The notes: generated by a model not told the origin, from the sequence alone. DNA of 64,000 bases from Desmodesmus armatus (GCA_007449985.2 VIIQ02000147.1:62001-126000), one strand, 5' to 3'. Shown: positions 35,901 to 50,900, numbered from the stretch's first letter. Translations and numbers: made by a program.

Positions 35901-38900
35901 AGGGAAGCTTCCAAAGCCACCAGCGAATCCCACACGCCGGTATGGCACCAAGAGGGAGCCTGCAACTCCTTGCTGCTGCTGCTCCTGATGGAAGAATCAC
36001 TGCTGCCGACAGCGGTCGTGAGGGTGCTGGGCTTGGCGAAAGCCTCCCACTCCTGCTGCGTCACCTCGCCGCTCTCCCTCAACCCTGCTGCAGCGATGAC
36101 GAATCCGAACACCAGCTTGTGCGTGTGCATCAGCCCCCTGCTGATTACCTTGAACACATAACTATACAAGTAATCCACCAAACCCTGCATGCGGCCTTCA
36201 AGCGATGCTGCCGCTGGTGCCGCGCGGATGCAGTGCCGGAACATGTTCGTGAAAGTCGCCAAGCTGGCGGTGTACATAGGGTGGAGGGCGACCAGGTCCG
36301 CGACCACAAACCAGAGCCGTGCGGCTTGAGCGGGGGCGAAGCGGAACTCGTCACGGGCCTTGTTGATCTGCTGCTCGGTGTACTCTGCCTCGCTCACACG
36401 GCTTTGGACAACAGCTGCAGCATGAAACAAACAGGGTCAGGCAATGCCGTAAAGCCAGAATGACAGCCTTACGGTCAACTGATATGTGTTTTGCATGAGC
36501 CCACTGCACGGCTGTAGCGCGTTGATAATGTTGAACCTACCTGACGTTTCTTTCGAGGTGTTGAGTGTCGAGATCAGTATCTCGTCGTCGAGGAGATTGC
36601 CGGTCGCCTCGCGCAGCAGGCGCAGGATCTTGCCCTCCAGCTGCTGCAACTGCTTTTTGTCGACACTGATGGACGTGATGAGGCTGCCCTGCTCTCCTCC
36701 AACTCGGGACGCTCGGCCCGCACCAGCTGCGCTAGCAGCTGCTCCTCCAGGCCCTACGGGCGATACCACAGCCCAACCAAAAGGTGAGTACGTACAATCC
36801 GAGCGGATTGATACTCTGGGGAAACAGTATTGGCCTACCATGCATGTTTACATCAACGGCCCAGCAGCTGACTCCCACACTGGCAGTCCCCATCCAACAA
36901 CAGTCTCAGTCTCGCAAACCAGGCAGGAACGGCCGCCAATTGACCTCAATGGCAGATGAACCTACCTGGCGTGTGATGGTGAAGTTGATCACGTTGACCA
37001 TTGTGCTGGCCTCCGGGAGGTATGTGGGGTTTGCCAGGCGTGTGACCATGTACAGCCTGAAATTGGGGTCAACCTCGACACTGCCTGAACCCAGCCTGAC
37101 AGTCACAGGGCCTGCAGCGCGATGGACACCACACCGGGCTGAGCACGCTCCAAGTGTCTAGTGACTGCATGTGCAGCACGCGTGTGACGCGTATGGCAGC
37201 CCCAGCAGCAGTGGCAGTAGAAACATAGATGTACACATTTACAACACCACAAGTCGACAACCCCTGCAAAGACAACCTGCAAACACCTCTTCTCCAGCCC
37301 CCAACATGTTCTCCACACCTGACCGTGTCTCTCCTGCATGTTGAGGTTGCAGCAGACCCTCCAAGCCTGGTGGCAGGGAGCCCTCAGGCATCTCGTCTAG
37401 CAGCAAGGGCGTTCCAAGGCGGACGGCACCCTCAACCACACGCAGCAGATTGGCATCAGCTGCACGAGCAGTCAACAGGCAATGGCCGCCTTCGTGAACA
37501 CGTATCCACCTGCAGCATTATCAGGGGCAGGGGAGCGTCATGAGCAACATCTTATGCTGCAATCCAGCGGCCGTCATCGCCTGGTCTGGCTGCTGCATGG
37601 TCTACATGGTGAGCTGGCACAGTGACTAGCACGCAGAAGTTGTGCAGTGCTGGCATGTATACGTTCCTGCACATCGCCTTCAGACCTGAACCTGGGTGCT
37701 CAGGCACCCGCAGTGCCTGCCACTACTAGTGGTAGTACCACCAACCATCATGTCACTGAACACAGCACTTGCCTTGTGCACTGCTGCTGTGGATCGATTA
37801 TCAGTGGCTTGCGGATCCCGCGCGTCACAATCAGGCCATTTTCAACACTGACCTGCAGGAGCAAAGCAGCAAGGACATACATAGTTAGCTGCTGTAGCAT
37901 AACCACCAAACCACCCGACTGTGTCGGCCCATAACATGTGACCGCGCACCATGCAAGCGCAGCCTGTGCAACATGCGTGCTGGCCAGATTCTGACAATGT
38001 TGCATGCATGGTGCATTAGCACCACAGTAACCCTGCCATGCAGATGCGCTTCACCAAAGCAGCGCAACCAGGGTTGCTATTGTGTTGTTAGGAACAAGAC
38101 CCTGGGCTGTGCAGGATGTTTCAGCCCTTTGCTGACATGTGCACTTGTCCTGACAGGGTACGAGGAGCAGAGTGCACTCAGCATGTACAACAAGCAGCAA
38201 CTGGCTTACTGTGTCAGTTGGCAGGCCCTGAACACTCCACTCCAGCAGCTCCACTGGGTTGGACAGCACTGCCTGCAAACTGAACGGAGTGCTGGCGGGG
38301 ATATCCAGCTGCTGGCAACCCGCACACCACACTGACAGCAGCCGGCTGCGGTAGACGCCTGCACAGGTGACATGCGTTGACACCCGGTCATACCCTAGTA
38401 TCATTTGAGCGGTGTGTGTATGCTGTACACACAGTGAGTGTGGTAGGGGCTGCTGGCGTGTTGCACCCAGGTGGTGATGACACGTTTTAGTGTGGTGCAG
38501 CTGCAGTTTGAAGGGCATTAATGAAAGCGCTAAGAAGCAGCACCAACTTGGTGATGTGTGTATCAGGGGGACTCTCACCTGGGAAGGGGCCCATGTAGTT
38601 CACAACAGCGGCCGCCAACAGGGCGTCACCAACCAGCAGCTCCAGCCGGCCACCTAGCTCAGAGGCAGCAATGCCCCACCTGACAAGCTCGTCTCCCAAG
38701 AGGCTGGTGAGCTTGCCAGCCCTGCCCAGGCGCTTGTTGCACAGCTCAGCCTGCGCAAGGGGCAGAGCGCCCGGCATCACGCAGTGCAAACGATGGCTTA
38801 CACATACTGTGACACCGAACTCGCTGCGCTGCACTGTGGTGCGATGATCAGCAATGCAGCATGGCAGGCGCTGAACATGACACATCATACCTGTTTCAGC

Positions 38901-41900
38901 TACTCTCCCCAGGCGGACTGGACAAGCAGCGGCAGTACACCAGCAGCCAAGCAGGTACACTCACCTGGAATTGAAGAGCTGCAAGCTGCTTTTGAGTGTC
39001 AGTCAACTGCTGTTGCAGCGCTGCCACCTTGTCCTTGATGGCCTGCAGCTGTGCCTGCTTCTGAGCCAGCGCTACATTACTCGCATCAAGTGCAGCCTGT
39101 GCTTCAGCAAGGATCTTGCGCTTGGGCTCCACTATGCGGTAGACTGTGGCGTATGTATCCATCGCGCGCACCCACAAGCACATGCTCATGGCAGCCTTTG
39201 ACTGCTGGCCGACCTGCAGCACACAGCAACCCACGCAGCAAGGAATGTGAGCAGGGGAAAACAGTTTTGCACGGAGGCTGGGTCTGATTGTCCAAACGGA
39301 ACTCCAGAATTGCCTGACTGTTGCCGCACCTGGTCTGGCGTGAAGGCGGGGTCCGAAATGACGCGCTTCAGCTCCCGGCGTATTTTCTCGCTGATCTTGT
39401 CCTTTTCGTACTGCAGCGGAATTCAAGCAGCAATGCGTGGAGTGTCAATGAGGTTGGCGTTGCGCGAGTCCAGTCGGGGGAGTGATTGAGTCCGTCGCGT
39501 TTTTTGTTGGGACCGATCACACGTGCTGGACCACACATGTGCTCTCTGTCCGTCCCCTCCAGTGGGGTACTTACGTCGATCAACCTGGCGATGAAGCCAG
39601 CGTCGCTCATCACCCGCTTGGCAGCGTCCCAGTCTGTTTTTTCTTGCAGCAAAATGCAGACGCCTTCCATCGTGAGCTGCACCAGAGCAGGGGGCTTGAT
39701 GAAGGTCCGCATCTCGATGATGTCGGCCTTGTTGATGGCGTCCAGGGCAGCAACAGCTGACTCAAGGGCAGGCAGTACGGCAGCCTGCACAACATGTACA
39801 ATTCCGACTTTCAACGTGGATTCACTCGTTGGCCATGACGTCAGTGGTGGCAGACAAGCAAGGCATTCAGCAAGCTGGCTTTGCCAGGGAAGGTGCAACA
39901 CCGAACGCAAGTTTGGGCATGTCGCTGTGCAGATGTGCGTTGTTGGGCAGTGCACAAGCAGCTGCATAGGCCTTCAAGCTGCTGTCACGCAACGGCCAGC
40001 CCACGTGCCCAATTAATCAATCAACCAGGCAGCAGGTGCTCTAGCAAACATGCCAGATGCTGCGCCAACAGCTCACCAAGTCAGCAAGTGCGTCGTCCTT
40101 CAGTGCCTTGCACTTGGCAGCCTGTGCCGCAACCTCTGCCTCCTCCGCTGACACAATAGCTGCTACTGACTGCGCCTCAGCTTGCTCGTCACGAACCTAG
40201 GTACACAAACATGGAAAGCAGCAGCAGCACACGGATGTATGAGACAGTGCAGTAATCAACAACACCATGCTGCACTGCAGGAGCTAGCGCCCGACGGGAT
40301 TTTCGTGCCAAAACACACTGTAGCTGCAGGGCTAGTGTTTTCTAAACGCCAGCACTTCAGCATGGTGTCTCCAACAGATTTGGTCCCATCATTGGCAAAG
40401 AACAACTGCTGGCCGCTAGCAGCTGTAGTGTCCACTTGACCGCACCCCTTTACCAGCAGCAGTCCTATGCACCCTACGCTGCCCCTACCTGCTGCAGTAG
40501 TGTGCTGGTGGCTGCTGTCTTTTCAGCCAGCAGGGGCTGCAGCTCGTTGAGCTGGGCCCTCATTGCGTCCAGGGTGGTGTTGGTGTCGTTCAGCTTGGCG
40601 ATGCCGTCCAGTAGCCGCCGCCGCTTGTCGCCCAGCTCAGTGCGTGAGGCGTTGAGCAGGTGGCCGTACTGAGCCAGCAGGTCCAGGAATGACCTTGGAG
40701 TGACGTAACACCTGTGAGACCAAGCCAGTTATGTGCTCAGCTCAGACAGTCCGATATTACAGGACATATGCAGGGCTACTTCTTTTCCTCAACAGAACAA
40801 TCTCGTCCAAACACGAACATAACAAACGTCGCCCAGGGCTGCCAACGCTCTGACGCTTTGTCCAAGAGTCATGGCAGCTCACCTTCTCTGCTGTTCCTGG
40901 TAAAGCTGCTCCGACGCGGCCTCCACCCCCTTGTGCATCTCCACACACATCTTTGCAACACGCAGCACGATGCTGTCGCAAGCGCCAGCTGCACCTGCAC
41001 CCACTGCCTGTGCACCAGACGCATTACTTGCACCACTGCTTGACGTCACGCTTCCACTGGACGAAGAAACCTTTGAACCTGCCGCTGCAACGTTGGCTGC
41101 CGCAGTTGCGGCTTGGGCGCTGCCGACGAGGCTCAGGCCCTCCAGGATCCGAACACCTACACCAAGCAAGGCCTCTGGGGCCAAGGGCTGAACCAGTCAA
41201 TGGTCATGCAGTTGACAAGAGAGGGGAACTGCCGGCATCGCGTCCTGAACGCGGCGCCCACGGGGCTTGTGGCGAACACGATATGCAGGTGGTGACGGGC
41301 CCTGCACGCAAGCACGCAATCACACCCATGATGACACGTATCAGGTGCTCGCTCTATTTCTATTGGGACCATCACCAATTCAAGGGGGGGGGGACATCAG
41401 GGGCAAGTCATACGGCCAAGAGCAGCACTTAGCACCCTGAGCATGCTGGTGAGGGCATGGTGAGCATGGTGAACTGCGTTGATGTACAGAGTGCGGTATG
41501 ATTGACATCATAATACATCTTGGTTGCAGCATGCAGGATGTACAACGCACGAACGGTCCGTACCTGTGTATGAATGCCTCCCATGATGCAGCCCTGCCTG
41601 GTCTCATTTCTGGTTGCGCTGCAAGCCATGGGTGCAGCTGATCCAACAACAGGGCTTGTTCTTCAGGAGTGATTAGACCTGTATGGACATGCGCAGTGGC
41701 TTGGCTTGCTGTGTGGTTCAACACTGTTCTGCTCGCCGCCCAGATGAGCAAGGGGTGTTGCACAAAGCACTGTCACATTCAAGAGTTTGCATTGTTGAGT
41801 GTTTACCATCAGACATGGTGGCTCCCACCCAGGCCGCACCTGTGACTTCTCCAGTGTTGAGGAGCCCATTGACATCTGCCAACATTGCTTCGTCGGTTAT

Positions 41901-44900
41901 GTTGTTGTCGGCAAGCAGCAAGACAATGTGCCGGCCCTCAACACCAGCAACCTGCACAGACAGCAAAACACCATGACATGCTTGCTTGAAGATGACCATG
42001 CCGTGTTACTAGAAAACAGATTGTAGGTCCTACAGCAACCCTGGTTACAGCATACTGGTGCCTACGTATGAGTGCCACACAAGTCACGCTGCTGTTGAAG
42101 TCAAGCCCAGGAAGCCAGTCAACACGCGTATATATACCAGCTTCAAGGGTGGTAACAAAATGGCAAAAGGATTTGGCAGTCCACAGCACCCCCATCCCCA
42201 CCTTGAGAACGTGCTTCACCTCCTCCCGAAACCTTGCCAAGTTGTAGCCAGCAGCCATGCTGACAGTGCGCAGGTCACAATCAGCCACAAACGCTGCAAA
42301 TTTGGCCAGACTTTGCTTGCCACTGCCGCCCACACCCACGAGCAATGCACAGCCCCTGCAGCAACAGACAAACACGCACTCAGTTGCTCTGTTGGTGTTG
42401 CTAGTTGCTAGTTGCAGCAAGTTGCTGCAGGCCACTGGTATGCATCAAGCGATGCTGCCGCAGCCGAGTTGGTGCAAGTTGTTGCACTGCTCAGCCCATG
42501 CATGTTGCCTAACCACAGTATTTCTGCTCACCTGGGCTGCCGCAGAATCCTTGCCAGCCGCACAACATGCAAAACCGCGTCTTGGAAGAACACAAGGTCC
42601 ATTTGGCTTCCCCGGTCCTTTCCTACAGCGCCCCTCTGCTGCTTGTCGCCCTGCGCGCCACCTTCAGCCGCTGCTGCAGCTGCGGCCATCGCGGCGCTCG
42701 CAGCCTTGCCGCCCAACATGTTGTATTCGTCGAGGTACCTTTCCATCAGGCCCGCTAGCTTCTGCATGCCGGAGAGCGGCTCGTACACGCGCTCTTGCAT
42801 GGAGACACCCATCTTGGTGAAGTCACCAAACAGAACCTGGTCAGGGCCTTCAAATAGCGCCTCTGAAGCAATGCACGCCTGCGTGCCTGGTCCAGACCCA
42901 AACATCGATTTTGAAGCAAGCTCGGTGCCAGCTGCTGCAGCAGCTGCTGCATCACGCTCCGGACGCTTTGTGTCTTCCGGCGCCCATCCAAACTTCGAAA
43001 CAAGCAGCTCCTGCAGTAGCTGCCGGAGCCACCCACGGTCCTCCTCACAAACCAACCTGTCGCCAAACACCCGCTGCACCTCGTGCACCCACAGGCGAGT
43101 CAGTGCAACAGGGACGTCCCCACCACAGGCCGCTGGGGCGATGCTGAGCAAGCCTGCCAGAAGGCGGGACATGTCCCGGAAGTTGAAGCAGTAGTGGCTC
43201 TTGGAGGGTGTCGGCAGCAGGCTGCTGCAGACAGACGTGTAGACCTCCACACAGCCGTCCACCAGTGGCCGCAACATGCGGCTGTGCACGTCTGCAGCAG
43301 CAGCAAACACATGGGACTGGTGCACGCTGAACCTGACTAGTGCTGACCAATGCTAAACCCGCACTTGTGACTAGGTTCCCAAAGCTGCCTCTGCGGAAAA
43401 CCTCTGGGCGCCTTGAGCTGACAATGCAGCAGTGCAGCTGTGCAGAAGTGCCGCACGTGCATTCTTGGCCGTCACATATTCCGACAACGTCACGACCCTG
43501 CAGACCAGTCAAGACCACCACCATACTCACCAGGCGTGAATACCGAGCCAAGGAAACCGCCCAGAACGGCGGTGCAGACGCTGTGCAGCACACCCTCACT
43601 TGGAGGAGGCATTGCCAGTGCCACAGCGTGGCGTGTCAGACGCTGGCTGAGCCCTTGACGGCCACCTGCATACAAACACAAGCCTACTGGGCACACATGC
43701 ACAACTAGCAATATTTCTGTGGTTTACAAAGTGCGCATGGCAGCCTGGCTGATGATAATTGCCGTCATGGAGGGGAACACAGCAAATTAAGTTCTGCCTG
43801 TGGGCCGAGGACATACACAAGTTGTCCATTCTGGGTGCCAGGGGAGTGCCTCAGAGGTAAGGACCAACCCACCTGCTGACGTGCCGGCAGCAGCCACCAG
43901 CACAGTATCCATCACACGTCGCCAGGTCAGCGTCTTCCTGCAGGCACACAAGCGGGCACGACCATGCAACATGGCAGCACGCTTTGTTCAAGTTAGTCTC
44001 ACAACATTACAAAAGCAGATGCAAGCCACCTCGCAGCTGAAGACTTGCACCAGTGGCTTAGCATGCCCCGCGATGATTGGGGTTTAGGGTAACTAAAGTG
44101 GGGTAATCACACTGCAATTACACTGCAATTACAGTGTAGGATAGGTTAATGACAGTGACATCACTGTCCAGTTCAGAAGCTGCAGGAAAAGGCGGAGCTT
44201 TACTAGCTATGACACAACATCATCAGCACCAACCAGCCAAGGCCCCTGGGCCTCACCTCTGGAACAGTCCCCCCCTGTCCAACAGTAGCCGTATCATCTC
44301 CAGTGCAGGCACTGCCCCATACTGCTCCCTCTCAGGCAAGTGAATGTCATCAATAAACACAGCAAGCCGGTGCCCAGCGGGCGGGCCAAGACTGCACCAA
44401 CAAAAGCAGCAACAGCACACTAGGTTTCAATTGGGCTTGCGGCAGTTGCGAGCTATTTTGTCAAAGCCATGGCGAATTTGAGCAGGCATTTGTCAGCACG
44501 ACAGATTCCTGTCAGCAAGGGGTTGGCGGCCGTGCACACCTGTGGCCGCGCTTGACCAGGGCTGACTCCAGCAGCTGCTGGGCGGCCACACTGCTGGTGA
44601 AGGCACAGCAGTTGAGCACGGCGGACTCCAGCTGCCCACCTAGCCGACCCCTCAGGGCCTCCACGCGCTCCTGCAGCACACAAGGTACAACCGCAGAGAC
44701 TGGTCTGTAACATCTGAAGGCCGTGTCAGAAGACTGAGCAGCTGGCACCTGGCCTGGACATCTGCCTGTGCATTTGCGTTCGCATGTTGTAACGGTGGCT
44801 CTATAGGCAGCATGTGGCAGAGCTGGACTCTAAACGGCACATCGGCAACAACCCTTGAGCAATGGAAAGGCATTTCCATGCGCATATACGAGAGTGGATT

Positions 44901-47900
44901 ACAGTAGCCCCTCACCACGCCAATGACAATCTGTCTACGGCCTGGCGTGGTGAGGGGCTATGCAGTGCCGGTGCAGCCTGTTCATGCACTGCAGGCAGCC
45001 ACCATACCTTGACAACTGCACTCTTGCCCACCCCTGAGCCGCCTACTAGCAGGACGGGCTTGCCCGCTGCTAGGCAGCTCTGTAGGAGACTGCCATACCT
45101 GCGCACCAAACATCAAGTCAACCTCAACACATCACGTTGAATTCTGTGAAGATTGACCTGATGTTGAAGCGCAGTGCACTGCCATGCTCGCACAGTAAGA
45201 CGTGGCCCATGGACTGATGCACCTGCACAACCGCTTGCCAGTTGGCGGCTGTGCAAGTTGCGGGCAGCAGCAGATACGGCAAGGTGCAGCGGAAGCTCTG
45301 ATGCAGCCCTGTTTCCGTCTAGCTGGCTCCATGCTTCCTATGGTGCCATAACAGGAATATTGTTTCTCACCTGCAGGTGTCTACTGTTGGCACCATGAGG
45401 GCGTACATGGGCTGCTGCTGCTTGAAGGTGAAGGCTGGCACCTCCAGGTCCCACCGTGAAAAGCATGGGGAGGAGCTGCAGCAGCCAGGAACGAAGCAGC
45501 AGAGCCAGAAGGTGTGATCAGCGTCACCTTTCCAACAACGAGGTTACTCTCCAGAGCGCTCTCGGGAGATCTCCCGTAGTCCCAGCCACACTGGCTGACG
45601 TGCAGTTTCATAGCAACTCAAACCAAACCACAACCATCCTGCCCACACTCTGCAGGCAACGTCATCTAGCAGGGCACACAGCAACCACACAGCAACGCAA
45701 GTCACTGATGCAGCACTGACTGCCACTCACCCTCGTGTGTCGACATGGTAGTCAAACACAGTGCCGGCTCCACCAGGGTAGTTGGCACACCCCTCAAACA
45801 CACCCCGCACCACCTTGTCAAACGCATCCCAGCTGCTGCTTGACAGGCAGCCGCCGATGCCCCAAACTGCTGTGTAGGCAAATACGTACTGCAGCAGCAC
45901 CACCTGCGCCTCACTGACGCAAGGGTCCAACACAGGCTGCCCGTCCCTGCACATGTATGACGGCAGTAGGTCACCACTTTGTCGCCCAGATAGAACAGGC
46001 AGCATGGCGGTTGCGCAGACCCACGACCCGCAGGCTGAGCTTTGGATCGTTGTCAAATGCTGCAATTTGGTCTATGTGCAAGACGTACAAGTTGCAGCTG
46101 TGCGAAAAACTTGGAACCCGCAAGTTGACCGTGTCTATGGTTGCAGCAGGTGAAGTACCTGGCCAATGTGTCCAGCTGTATCTCCAGCAGTGCTGTCACA
46201 GAGCTCATGAGTGTGGCAGCACTCAGCTGCAGCATCAGGCCGCCCTTGCCGGCCACCCACTGCAGCAATGGCTCCGCAAAGTGCTCAAACATGCCCCACA
46301 AGAAGTCCCTGAGGGTCACCATGCTTTCTGGACACTGCGCTGAGCTGCCGCTGCCGGCGCTGCTACCCCGCTGCTGCGTATTCGCCCGGCCCATGGCTGC
46401 ATTGAAGCTGCTGCGGCCAAACCCAGGCAGGCCGGGCGTTGCTGGGGATTCCAGCTGGCTGGATTCAGCGGACAGCACTTTGGCGTCTGCATCATCGGCG
46501 GCAAGTCCAGATGGGTCCTGTGCTGCGGCGTGCTTTGCCAGGTACTGGTCAAGCCAGGAGCGCACAGCAGGGCGCCAGCCCAGCACATCCGCTGACATGT
46601 ACACCATGCCACACCTGCAGCAGGTGGTGATGGTCAGCAGGACGGGTCACATGTGGGTGCTGGCCCTTGCTTACATTTTCATGTGTTTTCAACAAGTTTG
46701 GGCTTGTTTGTGATTGCCCTCCAGGTCACAAGAAACCTTGCTAGTTGTGTGATGAGCACCAGCACATTCCCTGGCATTGCACAATGCAACTGTTGCTGTT
46801 GCAGCATTCTTCTCGAGCACGTCCAACTAGTCACCAACCAGTCTACGTGAAAGCTCAATACAAGCTGTGTGGGCTACGCCCAGCTGCTGCCCCCCTCCCC
46901 CACACAGCCTCACCTGCTGACGGTGGCAGGTGATGCAGCAGCCAGGTCCTCCACCTCGAACATCAGCCTGAGCCTTGACTCATCCAGCCTGATGCGCTCA
47001 CCGCTAGGGAGGCACAGCATGCGGTTGTCGTCCAGGGCTGCATTACACAACACGCCGTGGCGGATAACACAGCCATATGGATGGCACTGACCACTGTGCA
47101 GGGTAAAGTTTGATTGCTGCAGTTGTGTTACAAACACATGTTGCACGTCTGTTGTTGTGACACACATAGATGGATGGCATCAGCGCTATGATTCCCACCT
47201 GGATGTCCCCCACCTTTTCACCACACTTTGAATACCATCATGTGTGACACAACAAAAGTGACATAGCAGGCGCCAGACCAGCACCAACATCCGTGTCTGA
47301 CCCAGCTGCACCCATGCATCATCCCACACCTGCAGGCGCCAGACACGCCCCCGCTCACCTGTGTTCATGCTCTCCACCCATCCAGCGTCCACAGGCCCAT
47401 CAAACACCACCCAGTGCATGGTGTCTCTGCTGTCCGCCACTGCTGCTCGAATCATCCGGGAGGCGAGCCCATCCGTCCACTCATTCGTCACAGCATTGAA
47501 CGACCCGTACAGCTCCGCCAGGGTTATGGCCTTAGGGTTCAGCACGTGTGCCTGGACACCAGCGCATGCCTCCTGACTAGATGGGTCTTCGCCAGCCGCA
47601 AACTTCCTGGTGTGCTGTTGCTGCATGATGGCTGTTTGTGCTGCTTGAAGGCTGCTGTAACATGCGGACTTACCGCCACCTGCACAGACACATCACATCG
47701 CAGCAAACAGCATGGCGGCGAGCCGCTGATCAAGGCTGTATGACATGCGCAGCCGCAACCAACCATATGCAGCGATATATGGCATGGCAGCGCGAGGAGG
47801 TATGTGCCATGCACACCGTCTGCATGGCTGCAGCACTGGAAACAGGTAGCACAGTGCCGCAAGCATGCCTGTGCCATGGGCAGATGCAATTGCACATCAT

Positions 47901-50900
47901 GTAGCAGCCCTCAAGGAAAGGAGCCCCCCAAGCCTCTAGCAGCCTAGCCTTGACACAGGCCAGCACTGGGCTGGCGGTGCCCTCACCTGCAGGCCCGACC
48001 AGCATCACACCAAAGCGGACACCCAGCGTGTCATGCAGCTGAAGGGCCTTGCTGACGAAGGAACCCTCCGGCTGCAGCCCGCAGCCCCAGCAGGCGGTTG
48101 CGAGAGCATCAAGCAGCTGCGTGTCCTCCAACGTGGGCAGCTGAGTGTCTGGGAACAAGTCCGATATGATGGCCTCAAACAGTGCAATGTCCTGCAGTAG
48201 GAAAGCACAGTGCAAACGCCGGACAAGGTGTCATCAGACATGTGGATTTGTGATCACAAACGCAAGTCACTGGTGTCGCGAGCCGCACAAGCAGACGGTG
48301 GTGGATTTGCATTGGGCAGCTCTGCCGGCTAACTCTGTCCAGCTGTATGGCTTTAATCGTTTGGGCAAGGATGCCAGCTGCACATCGGCACTGGCTTGCA
48401 AGCAACGCTGATAGAGGCTGCCCTGTATGCGCTTGATGACTGCTGCAGCAACATACACCAGCCATCACATCCATACAACTCACATCTGTCAGCAGTTTGG
48501 GCAGGTTTGCATCCCGCAGGGCGCGTATGACCACCACCGCCTCTGTGTCCTGCTTGCAGATGCGCTTCAGGCCGCCAGCTATCATCAACACTGCCTTGAG
48601 GGCACGCATGCCAAAGTCATAGTGCTCCTGCGGTGGTGGCAAGTTAATGACAGATGAATGGATGATGCATGTCTGTGCAATACAATGCTTTTGTGCACGT
48701 ACACCTTTGGTGGGCTGCAGTCGGCCAGAACTGGATGCCTCCATGTGTTCACTACTCTCAGCAGCATTGCATGAATACAGCAACTTACGCCCCTGGACAA
48801 GTTGGTGTTGCTACCTCAAGTGACATACACAACTCGATATCTGCACAGACTCCTACATGCAGCCGTTGCACTCCAATGCCTCCGCCCCCACCACTAGCAT
48901 GTAAAGATGACGCACCTGCTGCAAGAGCTGCTGGCTGGGAGCTTGTAAAGGTGGACTCCCCCTGCATTATTGCATTTGACCTACACCACCTTCTTCAATG
49001 TACAGCGCACCTGCTGAGAAAGCTGCTGGCTGGCGAGCTTGTAGAGGTGGACCACCTTCCCGGCCAGCCAGGAGGCCTGAGAGAAGCCCTCACTGAACAG
49101 CATCACCTCAGCAATGAGCTGGTAGTCGGGTGCTGTCATGGCAATGGGGCGGAATAACACCTGCGATCAGCAGTCACCAAAGCAGAGCAGCACGCATTCC
49201 TGAGTCAATGTAGTATCCTGACAGGCGCCGCAGTTGTGCTGACACATAGGCAGCCTATCATGTGGCGTTTCAGGTGAGCGCGCTACAGATTCATGACGTG
49301 TAGAAGAATGCCACAGTGCATCGCGGAGAGGGGGAGGCGCTGCCGGTGGTGCCTTCAACGTCAAACTGCCAGGTGAGCGGCAGGGGAACAATGTCAACAG
49401 AGTGTGGCACCCAGAAGGCCCTTCTGCATGGTGCGACAAACACAAGCACGTACAACATGACATGATTAAAACCCTGGCTGCACTGCCCCGCACCTTCAGG
49501 TTGTCTGGCAGCTCAGTGCGCCCTGCATAGCCAGGGTTTTGCGTCACAAACACCCCGCAGGAGGCCTGAAGCGCCAGGTCTCGCCCATCCAGCAGCAGCT
49601 TGTCTGCGCCAGCCCGCAGTGCTGACTGCAGCGCGTGCAGCTGCTGCGCCACGACACTCAGCACCTCAAGCTCCATGCGGTTGAACTCGTCTAGGCAGGC
49701 CCACGCACCACACTGGGCTAGGCCGCGGAAGAACTTGCTCATGAACTGCACGACCACACGACACATCATGTGAAACACCAAGACACACGCCGGGGTCACA
49801 GATTGCTGAACACTATGAGTACACCTTTATGCCAGTTGCGCTTACAGCACCTTTTGTGTTACCCTTTCAGCAGCTGCCACATTCAAGCTTTCAACATTCA
49901 TAACACAAAGCAGCCTGCATAGCAGTGGCAACTGCACACAGTCCATGCTCACCACATGGTCCAGGTTCTCTGAGCAGTTGAACACCACACACTGCATTCC
50001 CAGCGCTCTGCTCAGGTCCTTGACAGACTCGGTCTTGCCAGTGCCTGCAGCAGCACGTCAGCAGAGGCTGGGCTGGGACATTGGCTGGCTTACATTGGCA
50101 TGTGAGGGTTCCTACACCTTACTGCAGTCTGCTGCTAACCCTTCCACCTTACAACCACCACTGGTGTGCACAACACACTTGATGGTACCATAGTTGCCAG
50201 TGCTGTGCAGCAGCGTCTGCAGTCAAGCACTCCATGCTTGCATTTGTGGCTGTCACAACGTGCCATTTCCGCTCTGCCGGTGCTGCGGCAGCACACCCAC
50301 CTGCAGGCCCAGAGGGTGCCCCTCCTAGCTTGAGTGACAGCGCTCCAGTCAGCGTGAGGAAGCAGCGGTCGGTCATTGGTGTGACCACCAGGCGGGACGA
50401 GGCCCCCAGGTACTCATAGCCATAGGAGAACCTGACCAGCGGCAGCAGGGAGGCATGCATCACAAACCGTGCATATTTGCAGCTTGCCCAGTTTAGGGAG
50501 CACAACTCAGCTGCAAGGTACCCTGCAGGCTTGGCCTGTCAGCATTTATTGCATCCTCAAAGGCTATTCAAGGGTATGTCTTGACTCGTCTAAAGTTTGT
50601 CAGGGACATGTGCTTGTGAATAAAGCCCTGGCACGCACAAACAACCTGCCTCCAGCCCCCCCCCCTTAATCAAGGCGCTCACCTCGCTCCAGTTTGCCGC
50701 ACAAGTATGCTATCCGCGTCAGGGTCGTACTCGAAACGCAGCTGCATGTGCCAAGCAAAGTCGTTGACGCTGCTGGTGCCCTTTTGCACCAGGCTGCCCA
50801 CCACGTCCCGGTTGTGCACGTCGGCGGTGATCAGCGCCACCACAGCCTGAGAGCGGATCAGCATGCAAACACAGAACACATTTGCATCCGCTGTGACATG

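Noticed and set aside
45150..45232. Possible extra AAA3 exon reading [19 protein letters not shown]
   Set aside because: Its phase does not fit either neighbour, and joining 45371 directly to 45098 yields the expected VDTCRYGSLL junction.
47942..47990. An apparent degenerate AAA2 P-loop reading GPAGEGTAS
   Set aside because: This is intron read-through past a GTGAGG donor at 47986. Splicing to the exon at 47679 gives a normal GPAGGGKS.
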